Shown: one piece after another, positions 16,811 to 25,180 of the stretch | Layout of the letters: every line of letters begins with the position of its first letter | Position numbering within the stretch: the stretch's first letter is position 1 | DNA from: JAZGBC01 sp036444495 | Lineage (GTDB): Bacteria > Pseudomonadota > Alphaproteobacteria > Kiloniellales > J153 | Assembly (NCBI GenBank): GCA_036444495.1 | Contig: JAZGBC010000059.1 | Coordinates: 1 to 48,212 of the forward strand | Length of the DNA: 48,212 nucleotides | Direction: 5' to 3' | The notes under the pieces: generated by a model | What the model saw: only the letters and a program-made list of their open reading frames with translations | Databases searched by the model: none | Told to the model about the DNA's origin: nothing | Position numbers and translations under genes: made by a program

Positions 16811-17731
16811 ATGGCCGAGCCCACGACCGCCCGCCCGCGCGGGGTCTTCGCCGCCGCGCTGACCCCGCTCAAGGACGATCTCAGCCCCGATCCCGAGGCG
16901 GTGATCCGCCATTACCGCTGGCTGCTCCATGAGGGCTGCGACGGCATCGTGTGCCTGGGCACGACCGGGGAGGCCAACTCCTTCACCCTGGACGAGCGCC
17001 TGGGCCTGCTGGACGCCCTGGCCGAAACGGACTTGCCGGAGAAGCTCGTCGTCGGCACCGGCTGCTGCGCGGTGCCCGATACTGTGCGCCTGTCGAAGAA
17101 AGCCATGGAGATCGGCGCGGCCGGGGTCTTGGTATTGCCGCCGTTCTACTACAAGGGCGTCAACGACGAGGGCCTCTACGCGGCCTATGCCGAGACCATC
17201 GAGCGCATCGGCGACCCGGCGCTCAAACTCTACATCTACCATTTCCCCAAGATGACCGCGCTCGACATGAGCCTCGAGTTGATCGGGCGCCTGATCGCGG
17301 CCTATCCGGACAACGTGGTCGGGCTCAAGAACTCTTCCGGCGATTGGGGCAACATCTCCGCCATGATCGAGACTTTCCCCGGCTTCGACGTTTTCGCCGG
17401 CTCGGAGGAGTTTCTGCTCCCCACCCTGCGCCTGGGCGGGCCGGGCTGCATGTCGGCCACGGTCAACCTACTGGCCCCGCAGTCGGCGGAACTCTATGCG
17501 AAATGGCGGGACGCAGAGGCCGATGCGCTGCAGGAACGCCTGACCGCCCTGCGCCTGACCATCAGCAAGTACCCGCCCATTCCGGCGATGAAGGGCCTGC
17601 TGGCGCGCCAAAGCGGCCAGGCGGCCTGGGCCAAGGTGCGGCCGCCGCTGGTCGCCCTCGACGCCGCCCAGATCGAGCGCCTCGCCGCCGATCTCGCGGC
17701 CATGGGCCTGGATCTCCCCGCCGCGGCGTAG
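16811..17731 (+). CDS. dihydrodipicolinate synthase family aldolase (DapA-like lyase)
   Basis: A 306-residue TIM-barrel class I aldolase of the DapA/NanA family. It has CLGTTGEANSFTLDER, PPFYYKGV, LYIYHFPK with the catalytic Tyr, and VVGLKNSSGDW with the Schiff-base Lys. The Arg that binds the carboxylate in true DapA is not evident, and YHFPKMT in place of YNxPGRT argues against lysine biosynthesis. It more likely acts on a sugar acid or other 2-keto acid. It stands between a SYLF gene and a small membrane protein, which gives no pathway hint. Confidence 0.88.
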   Translation: MAEPTTARPRGVFAAALTPLKDDLSPDPEAVIRHYRWLLHEGCDGIVCLGTTGEANSFTLDERLGLLDALAETDLPEKLVVGTGCCAVPDTVRLSKKAMEIGAAGVLVLPPFYYKGVNDEGLYAAYAETIERIGDPALKLYIYHFPKMTALDMSLELIGRLIAAYPDNVVGLKNSSGDWGNISAMIETFPGFDVFAGSEEFLLPTLRLGGPGCMSATVNLLAPQSAELYAKWRDAEADALQERLTALRLTISKYPPIPAMKGLLARQSGQAAWAKVRPPLVALDAAQIERLAADLAAMGLDLPAAA

Positions 17732-17761
17732 TACCGAGTCTCGTCGATATGGAGCCATTTC

Positions 17762-18073
17762 ATGGCGCTGAACCGTAAGGCCCTGGCCGCCTCTTTCTCA
17801 GTCTACCTGTTGCCCATCTTCACGATTCACTATGTCTATTTTTGGGGCTGGGGGATCGTTTCCGAGGTTTTCGCCGGCACGCACTACCGCACGCCCCTGT
17901 GGCTCGCCGGAGATGCGGTACTCGCGCTGGCGTTCCAAGCCGCTGTCTATTTTCTATTTATTTGGATGTTTTCGGGCCGCTGGTGGCGTTGGCTTTTGCT
18001 GCCGCCCGCGGCGGGGGCATCCTGGGTGGTGCTGAACTTGGCCTACACATTCGTGCTGCAGACGCATTTATGA
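17762..18073 (+). CDS. small membrane protein, hypothetical
   Basis: A 103-residue protein with three likely membrane helices (residues about 8-35, 45-68 and 74-98) rich in aromatic residues (HYVYFWGWG, FLFIWMFSGRWWRW). It begins 30 bases after the aldolase gene, with ATGGAG upstream of its ATG, so it may be co-transcribed. No family is recognised. Local base composition is less GC-rich than its neighbours, which is partly explained by Phe, Tyr and Ile codons. Confidence 0.65.
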   Translation: MALNRKALAASFSVYLLPIFTIHYVYFWGWGIVSEVFAGTHYRTPLWLAGDAVLALAFQAAVYFLFIWMFSGRWWRWLLLPPAAGASWVVLNLAYTFVLQTHL

Positions 18074-18131
18074 TCGCCGCCCAAACCGCCCCGGAGCCCC
18101 CCACCGCGGCCTGACGCGATACAGGTTCCGC

Positions 18132-18938
18132 TCACTCCGCTTTCGTGTAGCGCGCCTGCCCGGGCGGCAGGCGGCTGTCGTCCATAAAATCGTGATGGTG
18201 GACCACGGTCACGCCGTCCCCGATCAGGATCACGTTGTAGGCCGGCGGCGCCAGGTCGTAGGGCACGGGCTCGACCGTGACGAAATCGAGCGGCACCTGA
18301 TGCACCAGCGAGCGCAGGCAGGAATAGGGTATGCCCCGCCAGGAGCCGCTTATGGGCCGGTGCACGTGGCCGAAGAAGAGATGCTGGATGTTCGCCGCCC
18401 CATCCAGCGCGGCGGCAAATCCCGCCTTGTCCAGGAGCCCGATGCGGTCCAGGGAGGGAATCCCGATATCGAACGGCGGGTGGTGCATGAAGAGGTAGAC
18501 GGGGCGGCCGGCGGCCTCGTTTAGGCGCGCGCGCAGCCAGTCCTGGCGCTGGGCGCAGAAGCGCCCGGCGTGGATGCCCGGCTCGTGGGTGTCCAGCAGG
18601 ATCAGATCGCAGGCGGCGTTGGAGACCACCGACTGCACGAAACCGCCCTCATCGCGCGGGGCCTCGGGAAAGGCGCGGAGGAAGTTGTCCCGGTCGTCGT
18701 GGTTGCCGATCAGGAGCCGGCAGGGAATGCGCAAGGCCGTGAGCGCCTGGCGCAGGGACTCGTAGGATTCCGGCGCGCCCCCATCGGCCAGATCCCCCGT
18801 GAAGAGGCAAATCTCCGCATCGCCGTGATTCTCGTTGATGTCGGCGATGGCGGCTTCGAGCCGCGCGCGGGGATCGAGGCCAAAGAGACGCTGGCCCGGG
18901 GGGATGAAATGCAGATCGGAGACCTGGATAAGCTTCAT
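18132..18938 (-). CDS. metallophosphodiesterase of the CpdA/GpdQ type, likely glycerophosphodiester phosphodiesterase
   Basis: A 268-residue cytoplasmic di-metal phosphodiesterase with the full class III motif set: SDLHF, FTGDLADGG, LIGNHDDR, FMHHPPF and FFGHVHRPISG. The same set occurs in cAMP phosphodiesterase CpdA and in glycerophosphodiesterase GpdQ; the length fits GpdQ. It is the last gene of the ugpBAEC unit, 31 bases after ugpC. A GpdQ-like role is therefore favoured: cleaving imported glycerophosphodiesters to glycerol 3-phosphate and an alcohol. Cyclic-nucleotide cleavage remains possible. Confidence 0.85.
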   Translation of the reverse strand: MKLIQVSDLHFIPPGQRLFGLDPRARLEAAIADINENHGDAEICLFTGDLADGGAPESYESLRQALTALRIPCRLLIGNHDDRDNFLRAFPEAPRDEGGFVQSVVSNAACDLILLDTHEPGIHAGRFCAQRQDWLRARLNEAAGRPVYLFMHHPPFDIGIPSLDRIGLLDKAGFAAALDGAANIQHLFFGHVHRPISGSWRGIPYSCLRSLVHQVPLDFVTVEPVPYDLAPPAYNVILIGDGVTVVHHHDFMDDSRLPPGQARYTKAE

Positions 18939-18969
18939 CGAGGGCGCGCTCCCTGCGACGGCCGGCGGT

Positions 18970-20052
18970 TCATGCCCCGCCCAGGCGGACCCCGGTTTCG
19001 GGATCGAAGAGATGCAACTGCGCCGGATCGACGGCCAGCGGCAGCACTTCCCCCTCGCTCAGGTGCCGGGTGCCTTGCAGGCGTACGGTCAGGTCCGCGC
19101 GATCGTCGCCGAAGTGCCCGTGGATGATCGTATCGGCGCCCAGTTGCTCGGTCACCTCGGCGATGAAGTGCGCCACCTCCTGCCCGTCCGAGGCGACCTC
19201 CAGGTGTTCCGGACGGATGCCGAGGGTCACGTTACGCCCGGCCAGGGAAGCGAAACCCGGCGGCAGGGCCAGGCTGTCGCCGCCCGGCAGCGCGACCCGA
19301 GCGCCCTCTCCGTCGATCCGGGCACTCAGCAAATTCATGGCCGGCGAGCCGATGAAGCCGGCGACGAAAAGGCTGGCCGGGCGCTCGTAGAGCTCGAGCG
19401 GCGAGCCCAACTGCTCCACCACTCCCTCGTTGAGCACCATGAGCCGGTGGCCCAGCGTCATGGCCTCGACCTGATCGTGGGTGACGTAGACGCTGGTGAT
19501 ACCCAGGTCCTGCTGCAGCTTCTTGATCTCCAGGCGCATCTGCACGCGCAGCTTGGCGTCCAGGTTCGAGAGCGGCTCGTCGAACAGGAACACGCTCGGC
19601 TCGCGCACGATGGCCCGGCCCATGGCCACCCTCTGCCTCTGCCCGCCGGAGAGCTGACGCGGCCTGCGCGGCAGGAACTCACTGAGTTCGAGCATGGCCG
19701 CGGCTTTCTGCACGCGCGCCTCGATCTCGGCCTTGGGCAGGCTGCGGATCTTCAGGCCATAGGCCATGTTGTTGTAGACGGTCATATGCGGATAGAGCGC
19801 GTAGTTCTGGAACACCATGGCGATGTCGCGCTCGGCCGGCTCCAGATCGTTGACCACGCGGCCGCCGATGGCGATCTCACCCTCGGTGATGGTCTCCAGC
19901 CCGGCGATCATACGTAGAAGCGTCGACTTGCCGCAGCCCGAAGGGCCGACGATGACCAGGAATTCGCCGTCGGCTATGCCGCAGTCCACTCCGTGGATGA
20001 CCGCCGTCTCGCCGTAGGATTTGTGAACCTTGCGAAGCTCGATCTCAGCCAT
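18970..20052 (-). CDS. ugpC: sn-glycerol-3-phosphate ABC transporter ATP-binding protein
   Basis: The 360-residue ATPase of a MalK-type ABC importer, peripheral on the cytoplasmic face. It shows Walker A GPSGCGKST, Q-loop VFQNYALYPHMTV, signature LSGGQRQRVAMGRAIVREP, Walker B VFLFDEPLSNLDAKLR, the switch His in YVTHDQVEAMTLG, and a C-terminal TOBE/OB domain (VTLGIRPEHLEV). MalK, UgpC and similar proteins look alike, so the ugp assignment rests on the adjoining UgpB, A and E genes. It starts 21 bases after ugpE ends. Confidence 0.93.
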   Translation of the reverse strand: MAEIELRKVHKSYGETAVIHGVDCGIADGEFLVIVGPSGCGKSTLLRMIAGLETITEGEIAIGGRVVNDLEPAERDIAMVFQNYALYPHMTVYNNMAYGLKIRSLPKAEIEARVQKAAAMLELSEFLPRRPRQLSGGQRQRVAMGRAIVREPSVFLFDEPLSNLDAKLRVQMRLEIKKLQQDLGITSVYVTHDQVEAMTLGHRLMVLNEGVVEQLGSPLELYERPASLFVAGFIGSPAMNLLSARIDGEGARVALPGGDSLALPPGFASLAGRNVTLGIRPEHLEVASDGQEVAHFIAEVTEQLGADTIIHGHFGDDRADLTVRLQGTRHLSEGEVLPLAVDPAQLHLFDPETGVRLGGA

Positions 20053-20073
20053 GATGAAGGCTCCGGGTCATGC

Positions 20074-20919
20074 CTATTTCTCGGTCTCCACCAGACCCTT
20101 GACGAACTGACGCTGCATCACCAGGACCACGACCACCGGCGGCAGCATGGCCAACATGGTGGTCGCCATGATGATATGCCACTCCGCCTGCGTGTCGCCG
20201 ACCGACAGCATGCGGTTGATGCCGATGAGCATGGTGTACATGTCCTGGTCGGTGGTGATCAGGAGCGGCCAGAGATATTGGTTCCAGCCATAGATGAACA
20301 GGATCACGAAAAGTGCGGCGATGTTGGTGCGCGACAGCGGCAAGAGGATGTCGAGAAAGAACCGCATGGGCCCCGCGCCATCGACGCGCGCGGCCTCGGC
20401 CAACTCGTCGGGCACGGTCATGAAGAACTGGCGGAACAGGAAGGTGGCCGTGGCCGAGGCGATGAGCGGCAGGGTCAGCCCGGCATAAGTGTCAAGCATA
20501 CCGAGATCCGAGACCACCTTGTAGGTCGGCAGGATGCGTACCTCCACAGGCAGCATGAGGGTGATAAAAATCATCCAAAAGAAGAACATGCGGAAGGGAA
20601 AGCGGAAATAGACGATGGCGTAGGCCGAAATAATCGAGATCGCGATCTTTCCCACCGTGATGCCGAGCGCCATGATCAGGCTGTTCAGCATCATCCGGCC
20701 GACCGGTATTCCCACCGCCTTGGTCCCGCCGAACATTGCTTGAACATAATTCTCCACAAAGTGCTCTCCGGGAAGCAGCGGCATGGGCACCTGAAGGATC
20801 GCCTTTAGATCGTGGGTCGAGGCGACGAAGGCCATGTAAATCGGGAAGGCGAGGATCACCATCCCGATCAGGAGGATCGCGTGGGTCATGACGGTGAGAA
20901 GCGGGCGGTGCTGAACCAT
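20074..20919 (-). CDS. ugpE: sn-glycerol-3-phosphate ABC transporter permease UgpE
   Basis: A 281-residue inner-membrane permease with six likely helices and the EAA loop ELAEAARVDGAGPMRFFLDILLPLS that docks on UgpC. FAMI-like regions such as HFVENYVQAMF and GWNQYLWPLLITT are typical of UgpE/MalG permeases. Its ATG overlaps the ugpA stop by one base (TGATG), so the two permeases are translationally coupled. Confidence 0.94.
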   Translation of the reverse strand: MVQHRPLLTVMTHAILLIGMVILAFPIYMAFVASTHDLKAILQVPMPLLPGEHFVENYVQAMFGGTKAVGIPVGRMMLNSLIMALGITVGKIAISIISAYAIVYFRFPFRMFFFWMIFITLMLPVEVRILPTYKVVSDLGMLDTYAGLTLPLIASATATFLFRQFFMTVPDELAEAARVDGAGPMRFFLDILLPLSRTNIAALFVILFIYGWNQYLWPLLITTDQDMYTMLIGINRMLSVGDTQAEWHIIMATTMLAMLPPVVVVLVMQRQFVKGLVETEK

Positions 20920-21800
20920 CAGTAATGCACCTTGCGCTCGATGTAGCGGAACTGAAATACGGTGAGCGCAATCACGATCGCCATCAGCACAACGGACTGC
21001 GCCGCCGAGCCGCCAAGGTCGAGCGCCAGGAAGCCGTCATGGAAGACCTTGTAGACCAGGATGTTTGTGGCCCCGGCGGGCCCGCCTTCGGTGATTTGAT
21101 GGATGATGCCGAATGTGTCGAAGAAGGCGTAGACCACGTTGACCACGACCAGGAAGAAGGTGGTCGGAGTCAGCAGCGGGAAAATAATGGTCCAGAACCG
21201 GCGTGCCGGACCCGCGCCGTCGATCGCCGCCGCCTCGATCAGCGACTTGGGGATCGCCTGCAGGCCGGCCAGAAAGAACAAGAAATTGTATGAGATCTGC
21301 TTCCACGCAGCGGCGAAGATCACCAGGGCCATGGCCTGGTTTCCGTTCAGTGAATGGTTCCAGTCCATGCCGAGGCCGCGCAGGGCGAAGACGAAAATGC
21401 CGACCGTCGGATTGAACAGGAACAGGAACAACACGCCCGCCACCGCCGGCGCCACGGCATAAGGCCAGATCAACAGAATCTTGTAGGCCGTCGCGCCGCG
21501 GATTACGCGATCGGCCTGGACCGCCAGAAAGAGCGCAGTGGACAGGGCCAACAACGCCACGCTGACGCTGAACACGGCTGTCACCTGTATCGACGTCAGA
21601 TACTGAGGTTCGGCGAAGAGATCCGCGAAATTCTCGAACCAGACGAACTCCGATTTCAGGCCGAAGGGGTCCTCAATCAGCAGCGACTGGTACAGCGCCT
21701 GGCTCGCCGGCCAGATGAAGAAGATCAGCGTGACCGCGATCTGCGGCGCTACAAGGATGTACGGGAGCACCCGGCTCCGAAAGACGACGCGCTTTTCCAT
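20919..21800 (-). CDS. ugpA: sn-glycerol-3-phosphate ABC transporter permease UgpA
   Basis: A 293-residue inner-membrane permease with about six helices and the EAA motif LIEAAAIDGAGPARRFWTIIFPLL. The N-terminus VLPYILVAPQIAVTLIFFIWPASQALYQS and IHQITEGGPAGATNILVYKVF are close to UgpA of enterobacteria. It is the first permease of the unit, 102 bases after ugpB. That gap contains a strong hairpin that may set the ratio of binding protein to permease. Confidence 0.95.
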   Translation of the reverse strand: MEKRVVFRSRVLPYILVAPQIAVTLIFFIWPASQALYQSLLIEDPFGLKSEFVWFENFADLFAEPQYLTSIQVTAVFSVSVALLALSTALFLAVQADRVIRGATAYKILLIWPYAVAPAVAGVLFLFLFNPTVGIFVFALRGLGMDWNHSLNGNQAMALVIFAAAWKQISYNFLFFLAGLQAIPKSLIEAAAIDGAGPARRFWTIIFPLLTPTTFFLVVVNVVYAFFDTFGIIHQITEGGPAGATNILVYKVFHDGFLALDLGGSAAQSVVLMAIVIALTVFQFRYIERKVHY

Positions 21801-21822
21801 GGCTCGAGATCGGGTCGAGGCC

Positions 21823-21840
21823 TAGTACCCAGGATCATAG
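21823..21840. repeat. solo end of the 268-bp inverted-repeat element
   Basis: These 18 bases, TAGTACCCAGGATCATAG, are identical to the left tip of the element at 40527-40794 plus its preceding T, and then the match stops. No inverted partner was found in the following 80 bases. It lies between ugpA and ugpB and is probably a decayed copy or an isolated half-site. Confidence 0.65.
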
Positions 21841-21845
21841 CAGGC

Positions 21846-21862
21846 CGGGCGGGAACCGCCCG
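21846..21862 (-). terminator. hairpin between ugpB and ugpA
   Basis: CGGGCGG-GAA-CCGCCCG is a perfect 7-bp stem with a 3-base loop, 40 bases beyond the ugpB stop. There is no U-tract. It may protect the ugpB message end or cause partial termination, as intercistronic hairpins do after other binding-protein genes. It adjoins the solo repeat end. Confidence 0.5.
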
Positions 21863-21902
21863 CCACAAGGGCGGACGGTTCCTGGGCCTTATGGGGACAA
21901 CA

Positions 21903-23222
21903 TCAATTGCTGGCTTTCTCGAACTTGCGCAGCAATCTGTTGCCGCGCGCGACGGCGTCGTCCAGCCCCTGTTTCGCCGTCTTCTTGCCGGCGAAAATGG
22001 CTTCCAGCTCCTCGTAGATGATAGCGCGGGTCTGCACGAAACTGCCGAAGCGCAAGCCCTTCGAGTTCGCCGTCGGCGCCTTGCCGCCCATCTGAAGGAT
22101 CGGGATGTCGCGGCCCGGGTAGTCGTTGTAGAACTTGACGTTCTTCATCAGTTCGTAGGCGCCTTTGGTGATGGGAACGTAGCCCGTATAGGCGTGCCAA
22201 TAGGCCTGAACCATGGGCAGCGACAAGAAGTTCATGAACTTCGCCACGCCCTTGTAATCCTCGGCCGAGTGGCCGCCCAGGACCCAGAGGCTGGCGCCGC
22301 CGATGATGGTGTTTTGCGGCGGGTTTCCGACATCAGGCCAGTAGGGAAGGTTGGAAACCCCGAACTCGAACTCGGCGCCGGCCTTGAAACTGCCATAGCC
22401 GGCCGAAGATTCCGTGTACATGGGGCATTCACCGCTGATGAACTTGGGATTGCCCAGATTGCGGCGGCCGCCGTAAACGAAGATCTTCTCCTTCTGCCAA
22501 TCGGCCAGTTGCTGGATGTGCTTGACGTGGGCCGGGCTGTTGAAGGTGAATTCGGTGTCCAGCCCAGCGAAGCCGTTTTCCTTGGTGCCAAAGGGAATGT
22601 CGTGCCAGGCGCTGAAGTTCTCCAGGTGAACCCAGGAAATCCAGGCGGTGCTGAAGCCGCATTGATAACCACCGGCGATCAGCTTGCGCGCGGCATCGGC
22701 AACCTCGGGCCAGGTTTTGGGCGGGTTGGCGGGGTCGAGCCCGACCTTCTTGAAGGCGTCTTTGTTGTACCAGAACACCGGTGTTGAGGAGTTGAATGGC
22801 ATGGACAGCATCTTGCCGTCGGTTGTGGTGTAGTAGCCGGTCACGGCGCTCAGATAAGAGCTCGGGTCGAAGGCCTGCCCGGTCTCCTGCATCAGTTCGT
22901 AAATCGGCTTGATCGCGCCTTTGGCGCCCATCATGGTCGCAGTGCCGACCTCGAAGACCTGCAGGATGTGCGGCGGCTTGCCGGCCCGGAAGGCGGCGAC
23001 GCCGGCCGTCATGGTCTCGCTGTAGTTGCCCTTGTAGGTGGCTACCAGCTTGTACTCCGACTGCGAGCGGTTGAAGTTGTCGGCGATCTCATTGACCCGT
23101 TCGCCGAGCGCCCCGCCCATGGCGTGCCACCACTGAATCTCTGTCTGGGCCGAGGCCGCCGTGGCCGCGGTTCCAATGAAGAGCGCCACCGCCATGGCGG
23201 TGAACATTTTGAAACGTCTCAT
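21903..23222 (-). CDS. ugpB: sn-glycerol-3-phosphate/glycerophosphodiester-binding protein UgpB
   Basis: Periplasmic binding protein that delivers glycerol 3-phosphate or its diesters to UgpAEC. ATG at 23222 has GGGAG upstream; the product is 439 residues with a signal peptide (FTAMAVALFIGTAATAASAQ). It resembles enterobacterial UgpB along its length: YKLVATYKGNYSETMTAGVAAFR, LQVFEVGTATMM, LSMPFNSSTPVFWYNKDAFKK, LENFSAWHDIPF, IIGGASLWVLGG and the C-terminal GNRLLRKFEKA. The ligand-contacting Trp, Glu and Ser residues lie in conserved blocks. No Pho box was recognised upstream. Confidence 0.96.
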   Translation of the reverse strand: MRRFKMFTAMAVALFIGTAATAASAQTEIQWWHAMGGALGERVNEIADNFNRSQSEYKLVATYKGNYSETMTAGVAAFRAGKPPHILQVFEVGTATMMGAKGAIKPIYELMQETGQAFDPSSYLSAVTGYYTTTDGKMLSMPFNSSTPVFWYNKDAFKKVGLDPANPPKTWPEVADAARKLIAGGYQCGFSTAWISWVHLENFSAWHDIPFGTKENGFAGLDTEFTFNSPAHVKHIQQLADWQKEKIFVYGGRRNLGNPKFISGECPMYTESSAGYGSFKAGAEFEFGVSNLPYWPDVGNPPQNTIIGGASLWVLGGHSAEDYKGVAKFMNFLSLPMVQAYWHAYTGYVPITKGAYELMKNVKFYNDYPGRDIPILQMGGKAPTANSKGLRFGSFVQTRAIIYEELEAIFAGKKTAKQGLDDAVARGNRLLRKFEKASN

Positions 23223-23513
23223 GATTTTGCTCCCTGTCTATCGGAGGATCGATTGCCGCGCCGCACCCGAAGGATTTACGGCCGCGGGGGTTTTAGTCAC
23301 CCGATGCGATGCCTTTGATGCAAGGAGGTTAAGCCATTTTGCTCGGCCTTGCCAAGCGTCTCGGCCGGCCAATCGTGGGGTTGTGAAGCCCCCGCCAGCG
23401 CGCCTTGCGCCGGGCCCCAGGGCGTGGTTTCTGGCCCGCGCAAGCTTCGGATAGAGCGGGATGACTACCCGGGCTAGAACCGGGTCGATCATGCACTGCC
23501 AAGGAGCCACGCG

Positions 23514-24395
23514 ATGACCCCGGAAACCGCCGCCGAGGAGCGAAAACCCGCCGCAAAGGGCCTCACCCAGCGGCATCTGGCACTGATCGAGCGGGCCTGC
23601 GCCTATATCGACGGGCGCGACGGGCAGGGGGTGACGCTCGCCCGCTTGGCCGCGCAGGTCGGGGCCAGCCCCTGGCACCTGCAGCGTCTGTTCAAGAAGG
23701 CGACGGGGCTCAGCCCGCGCGAATACGCCGATGCCCGGCGCGCGCGCCGCTTCCGCAGCGAACTGAAAGGAGGCGAATCCATCGCGGGCGCCACCTATGG
23801 GGCGGGCTACGGCTCTTCCAGCCGGGTCTACGAGGACGCCCGGCGCCGCCTCGGCATGACGCCGGCCTCCTACGCCAAGGGCGGCAAGGGCGCGCGCATC
23901 GCCTACGCCACCGTCGATTCGCCGCTCGGCCGCCTCCTGGTAGGGGCCACGGCCAAGGGCATCTGTTTCGTCTCGCTGGGGGAAACCGACGCCCCGCTGG
24001 AGGCCGCGCTCGAGGCCGAGTTCCCGGAGGCCGAGGTCATCGTCCGGGACGAGGAAACCATTGCGCCGGCGCTCGACGACCTTCTGGCCCACCTGGAGGG
24101 CAAGACGCCGCACCTGGCCTTGCCGCTCGACGTGCGCGCCACCGCGTTCCAGCGCCGCGTCTGGCAGGAGCTCATGGCCATCCCGCCGGGCGAGACGCGC
24201 AGCTATTCGGAGATTGCAGCCGCCCTGGATCTGCCCAAGGGCCAGCGCGCCGTGGGCCGGGCCTGCGCCACCAATCCGGTGGCCATCGTGGTGCCCTGCC
24301 ACCGGGTGCTGCGCGCCGACGGGGCCTTGGGCGGCTATCGCTGGGGCCTGGAGCGTAAAGAGGCCCTGCTGAGGCGCGAGGCCGGGCACGGCTAA
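23514..24395 (+). CDS. ada: Ada-like AraC regulator fused to methylated-DNA--protein-cysteine methyltransferase
   Basis: A 293-residue DNA repair protein. AAGGAG lies 8 bases before the ATG. Residues about 20-115 are an AraC-type double helix-turn-helix (VTLARLAAQVGASPWHLQRLFKKATGLSPREYADARR). Residues about 125-290 are the O6-methylguanine methyltransferase domain (FQRRVWQELMAIPPGETRSYSEIA; active site VVPCHRVLRADGALGGYRWG). The N-terminal zinc domain of E. coli Ada, which repairs methylphosphotriesters and triggers activation, is absent. It is therefore a short Ada form whose mode of activation is not obvious. Divergent from ugpB. Confidence 0.93.
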   Translation: MTPETAAEERKPAAKGLTQRHLALIERACAYIDGRDGQGVTLARLAAQVGASPWHLQRLFKKATGLSPREYADARRARRFRSELKGGESIAGATYGAGYGSSSRVYEDARRRLGMTPASYAKGGKGARIAYATVDSPLGRLLVGATAKGICFVSLGETDAPLEAALEAEFPEAEVIVRDEETIAPALDDLLAHLEGKTPHLALPLDVRATAFQRRVWQELMAIPPGETRSYSEIAAALDLPKGQRAVGRACATNPVAIVVPCHRVLRADGALGGYRWGLERKEALLRREAGHG

Positions 24396-24441
24396 CACCT
24401 GGACCTTGCCCCGGCGCGGGCGCGCGGGCTAGACGGGATTC

Positions 24442-25146
24442 ATGGCCCGCCAAGCGGACGACCGGAAAACCTTGCAGGTCGCGGGACGCAGCGTCCCGCT
24501 CGTGATCGTGCGCCATCCGCGCGCGCGGCATATGTCTTTGCGCCTGGAGAGCGCCGGGGCGGGCCTGCGGCTCACCTTGCCGCGGCGCGCCTCGCTCAGC
24601 GAGGGGCTGGCCTTCGCCGAATCCAAAAGCGAATGGATCCGGCGCCAATTGGCGGCCCAGCCCGCGCGCGTACCTTTCGTCCCCGGGTCCATCGTGCCGG
24701 TCCTGGGCCGGGAGCACGTCATCCGCCACGCGCCCTGGGCGCGGCGCGGGGTCTGGCGCGAGCACGGGGTTCTCTGGGCCTCGGGCTTGGCCGAGCACCT
24801 GCCCCGGCGCGTGACCGACTACCTGAAAGGCGAAGCGCGGCGCGAGATCACGGCGCGCGCCCAGGACAAGGCGCGCAGGATCGAGCGCGAGATCCGGCGC
24901 GTTACCCTGCGCGACATGACCAGCCGTTGGGGCAGCTGCGGCGACGGGCGGCTCGCCTTCTCCTGGCGCCTGATCCTGGCGCCCGAAGCCGTGCTCGACT
25001 ACGTGGTGGCGCACGAGGTGGCGCATCTGCGCTACATGAGCCACGGACCGCGCTTCTGGGCGCTCACCGCGCGCCTGACCGAGGACGTGGCCGGACCCAC
25101 GCGCTGGCTCAAGACCCAGGGCGACAGGCTGCTCGCCTACGGCTGA
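24442..25146 (+). CDS. YgjP-type M48-like metal-dependent hydrolase
   Basis: A 234-residue cytoplasmic protein of the YgjP/UPF0758-like metallopeptidase group. The zinc motif HEVAHLRYMSHGPRFW has HExxH and a third His, preceded by RDMTSRWGSCGDGRLAFSWRLILAPEAVLDYVVAHE, the family's strongest block. These proteins are gluzincin-like and often predicted as SprT/M48 peptidases; no substrate is known here. It starts 46 bases after the ada-like gene on the same strand and may share its promoter. Confidence 0.9.
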   Translation: MARQADDRKTLQVAGRSVPLVIVRHPRARHMSLRLESAGAGLRLTLPRRASLSEGLAFAESKSEWIRRQLAAQPARVPFVPGSIVPVLGREHVIRHAPWARRGVWREHGVLWASGLAEHLPRRVTDYLKGEARREITARAQDKARRIEREIRRVTLRDMTSRWGSCGDGRLAFSWRLILAPEAVLDYVVAHEVAHLRYMSHGPRFWALTARLTEDVAGPTRWLKTQGDRLLAYG

Positions 25147-25151
25147 ACCCC

Positions 25152-25180
25152 TATTGTGGGGACACCATACTTAATTCAGG
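25152..25180. repeat. REP-like sequence (GGGGACACCATACTTAATTC)
   Basis: The core GTGGGGACACCATACTTAATTCAGG lies between two convergent genes. Its complement, with AATTAAGTATGGTGTCCCC, is a sequence I associate with repeats mobilised by REP-associated tyrosine transposases (IS200-like). No transposase gene is in the window, so this is an isolated copy. The TAA inside it is the stop codon of the neighbouring glyoxalase-like gene. Confidence 0.5.
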
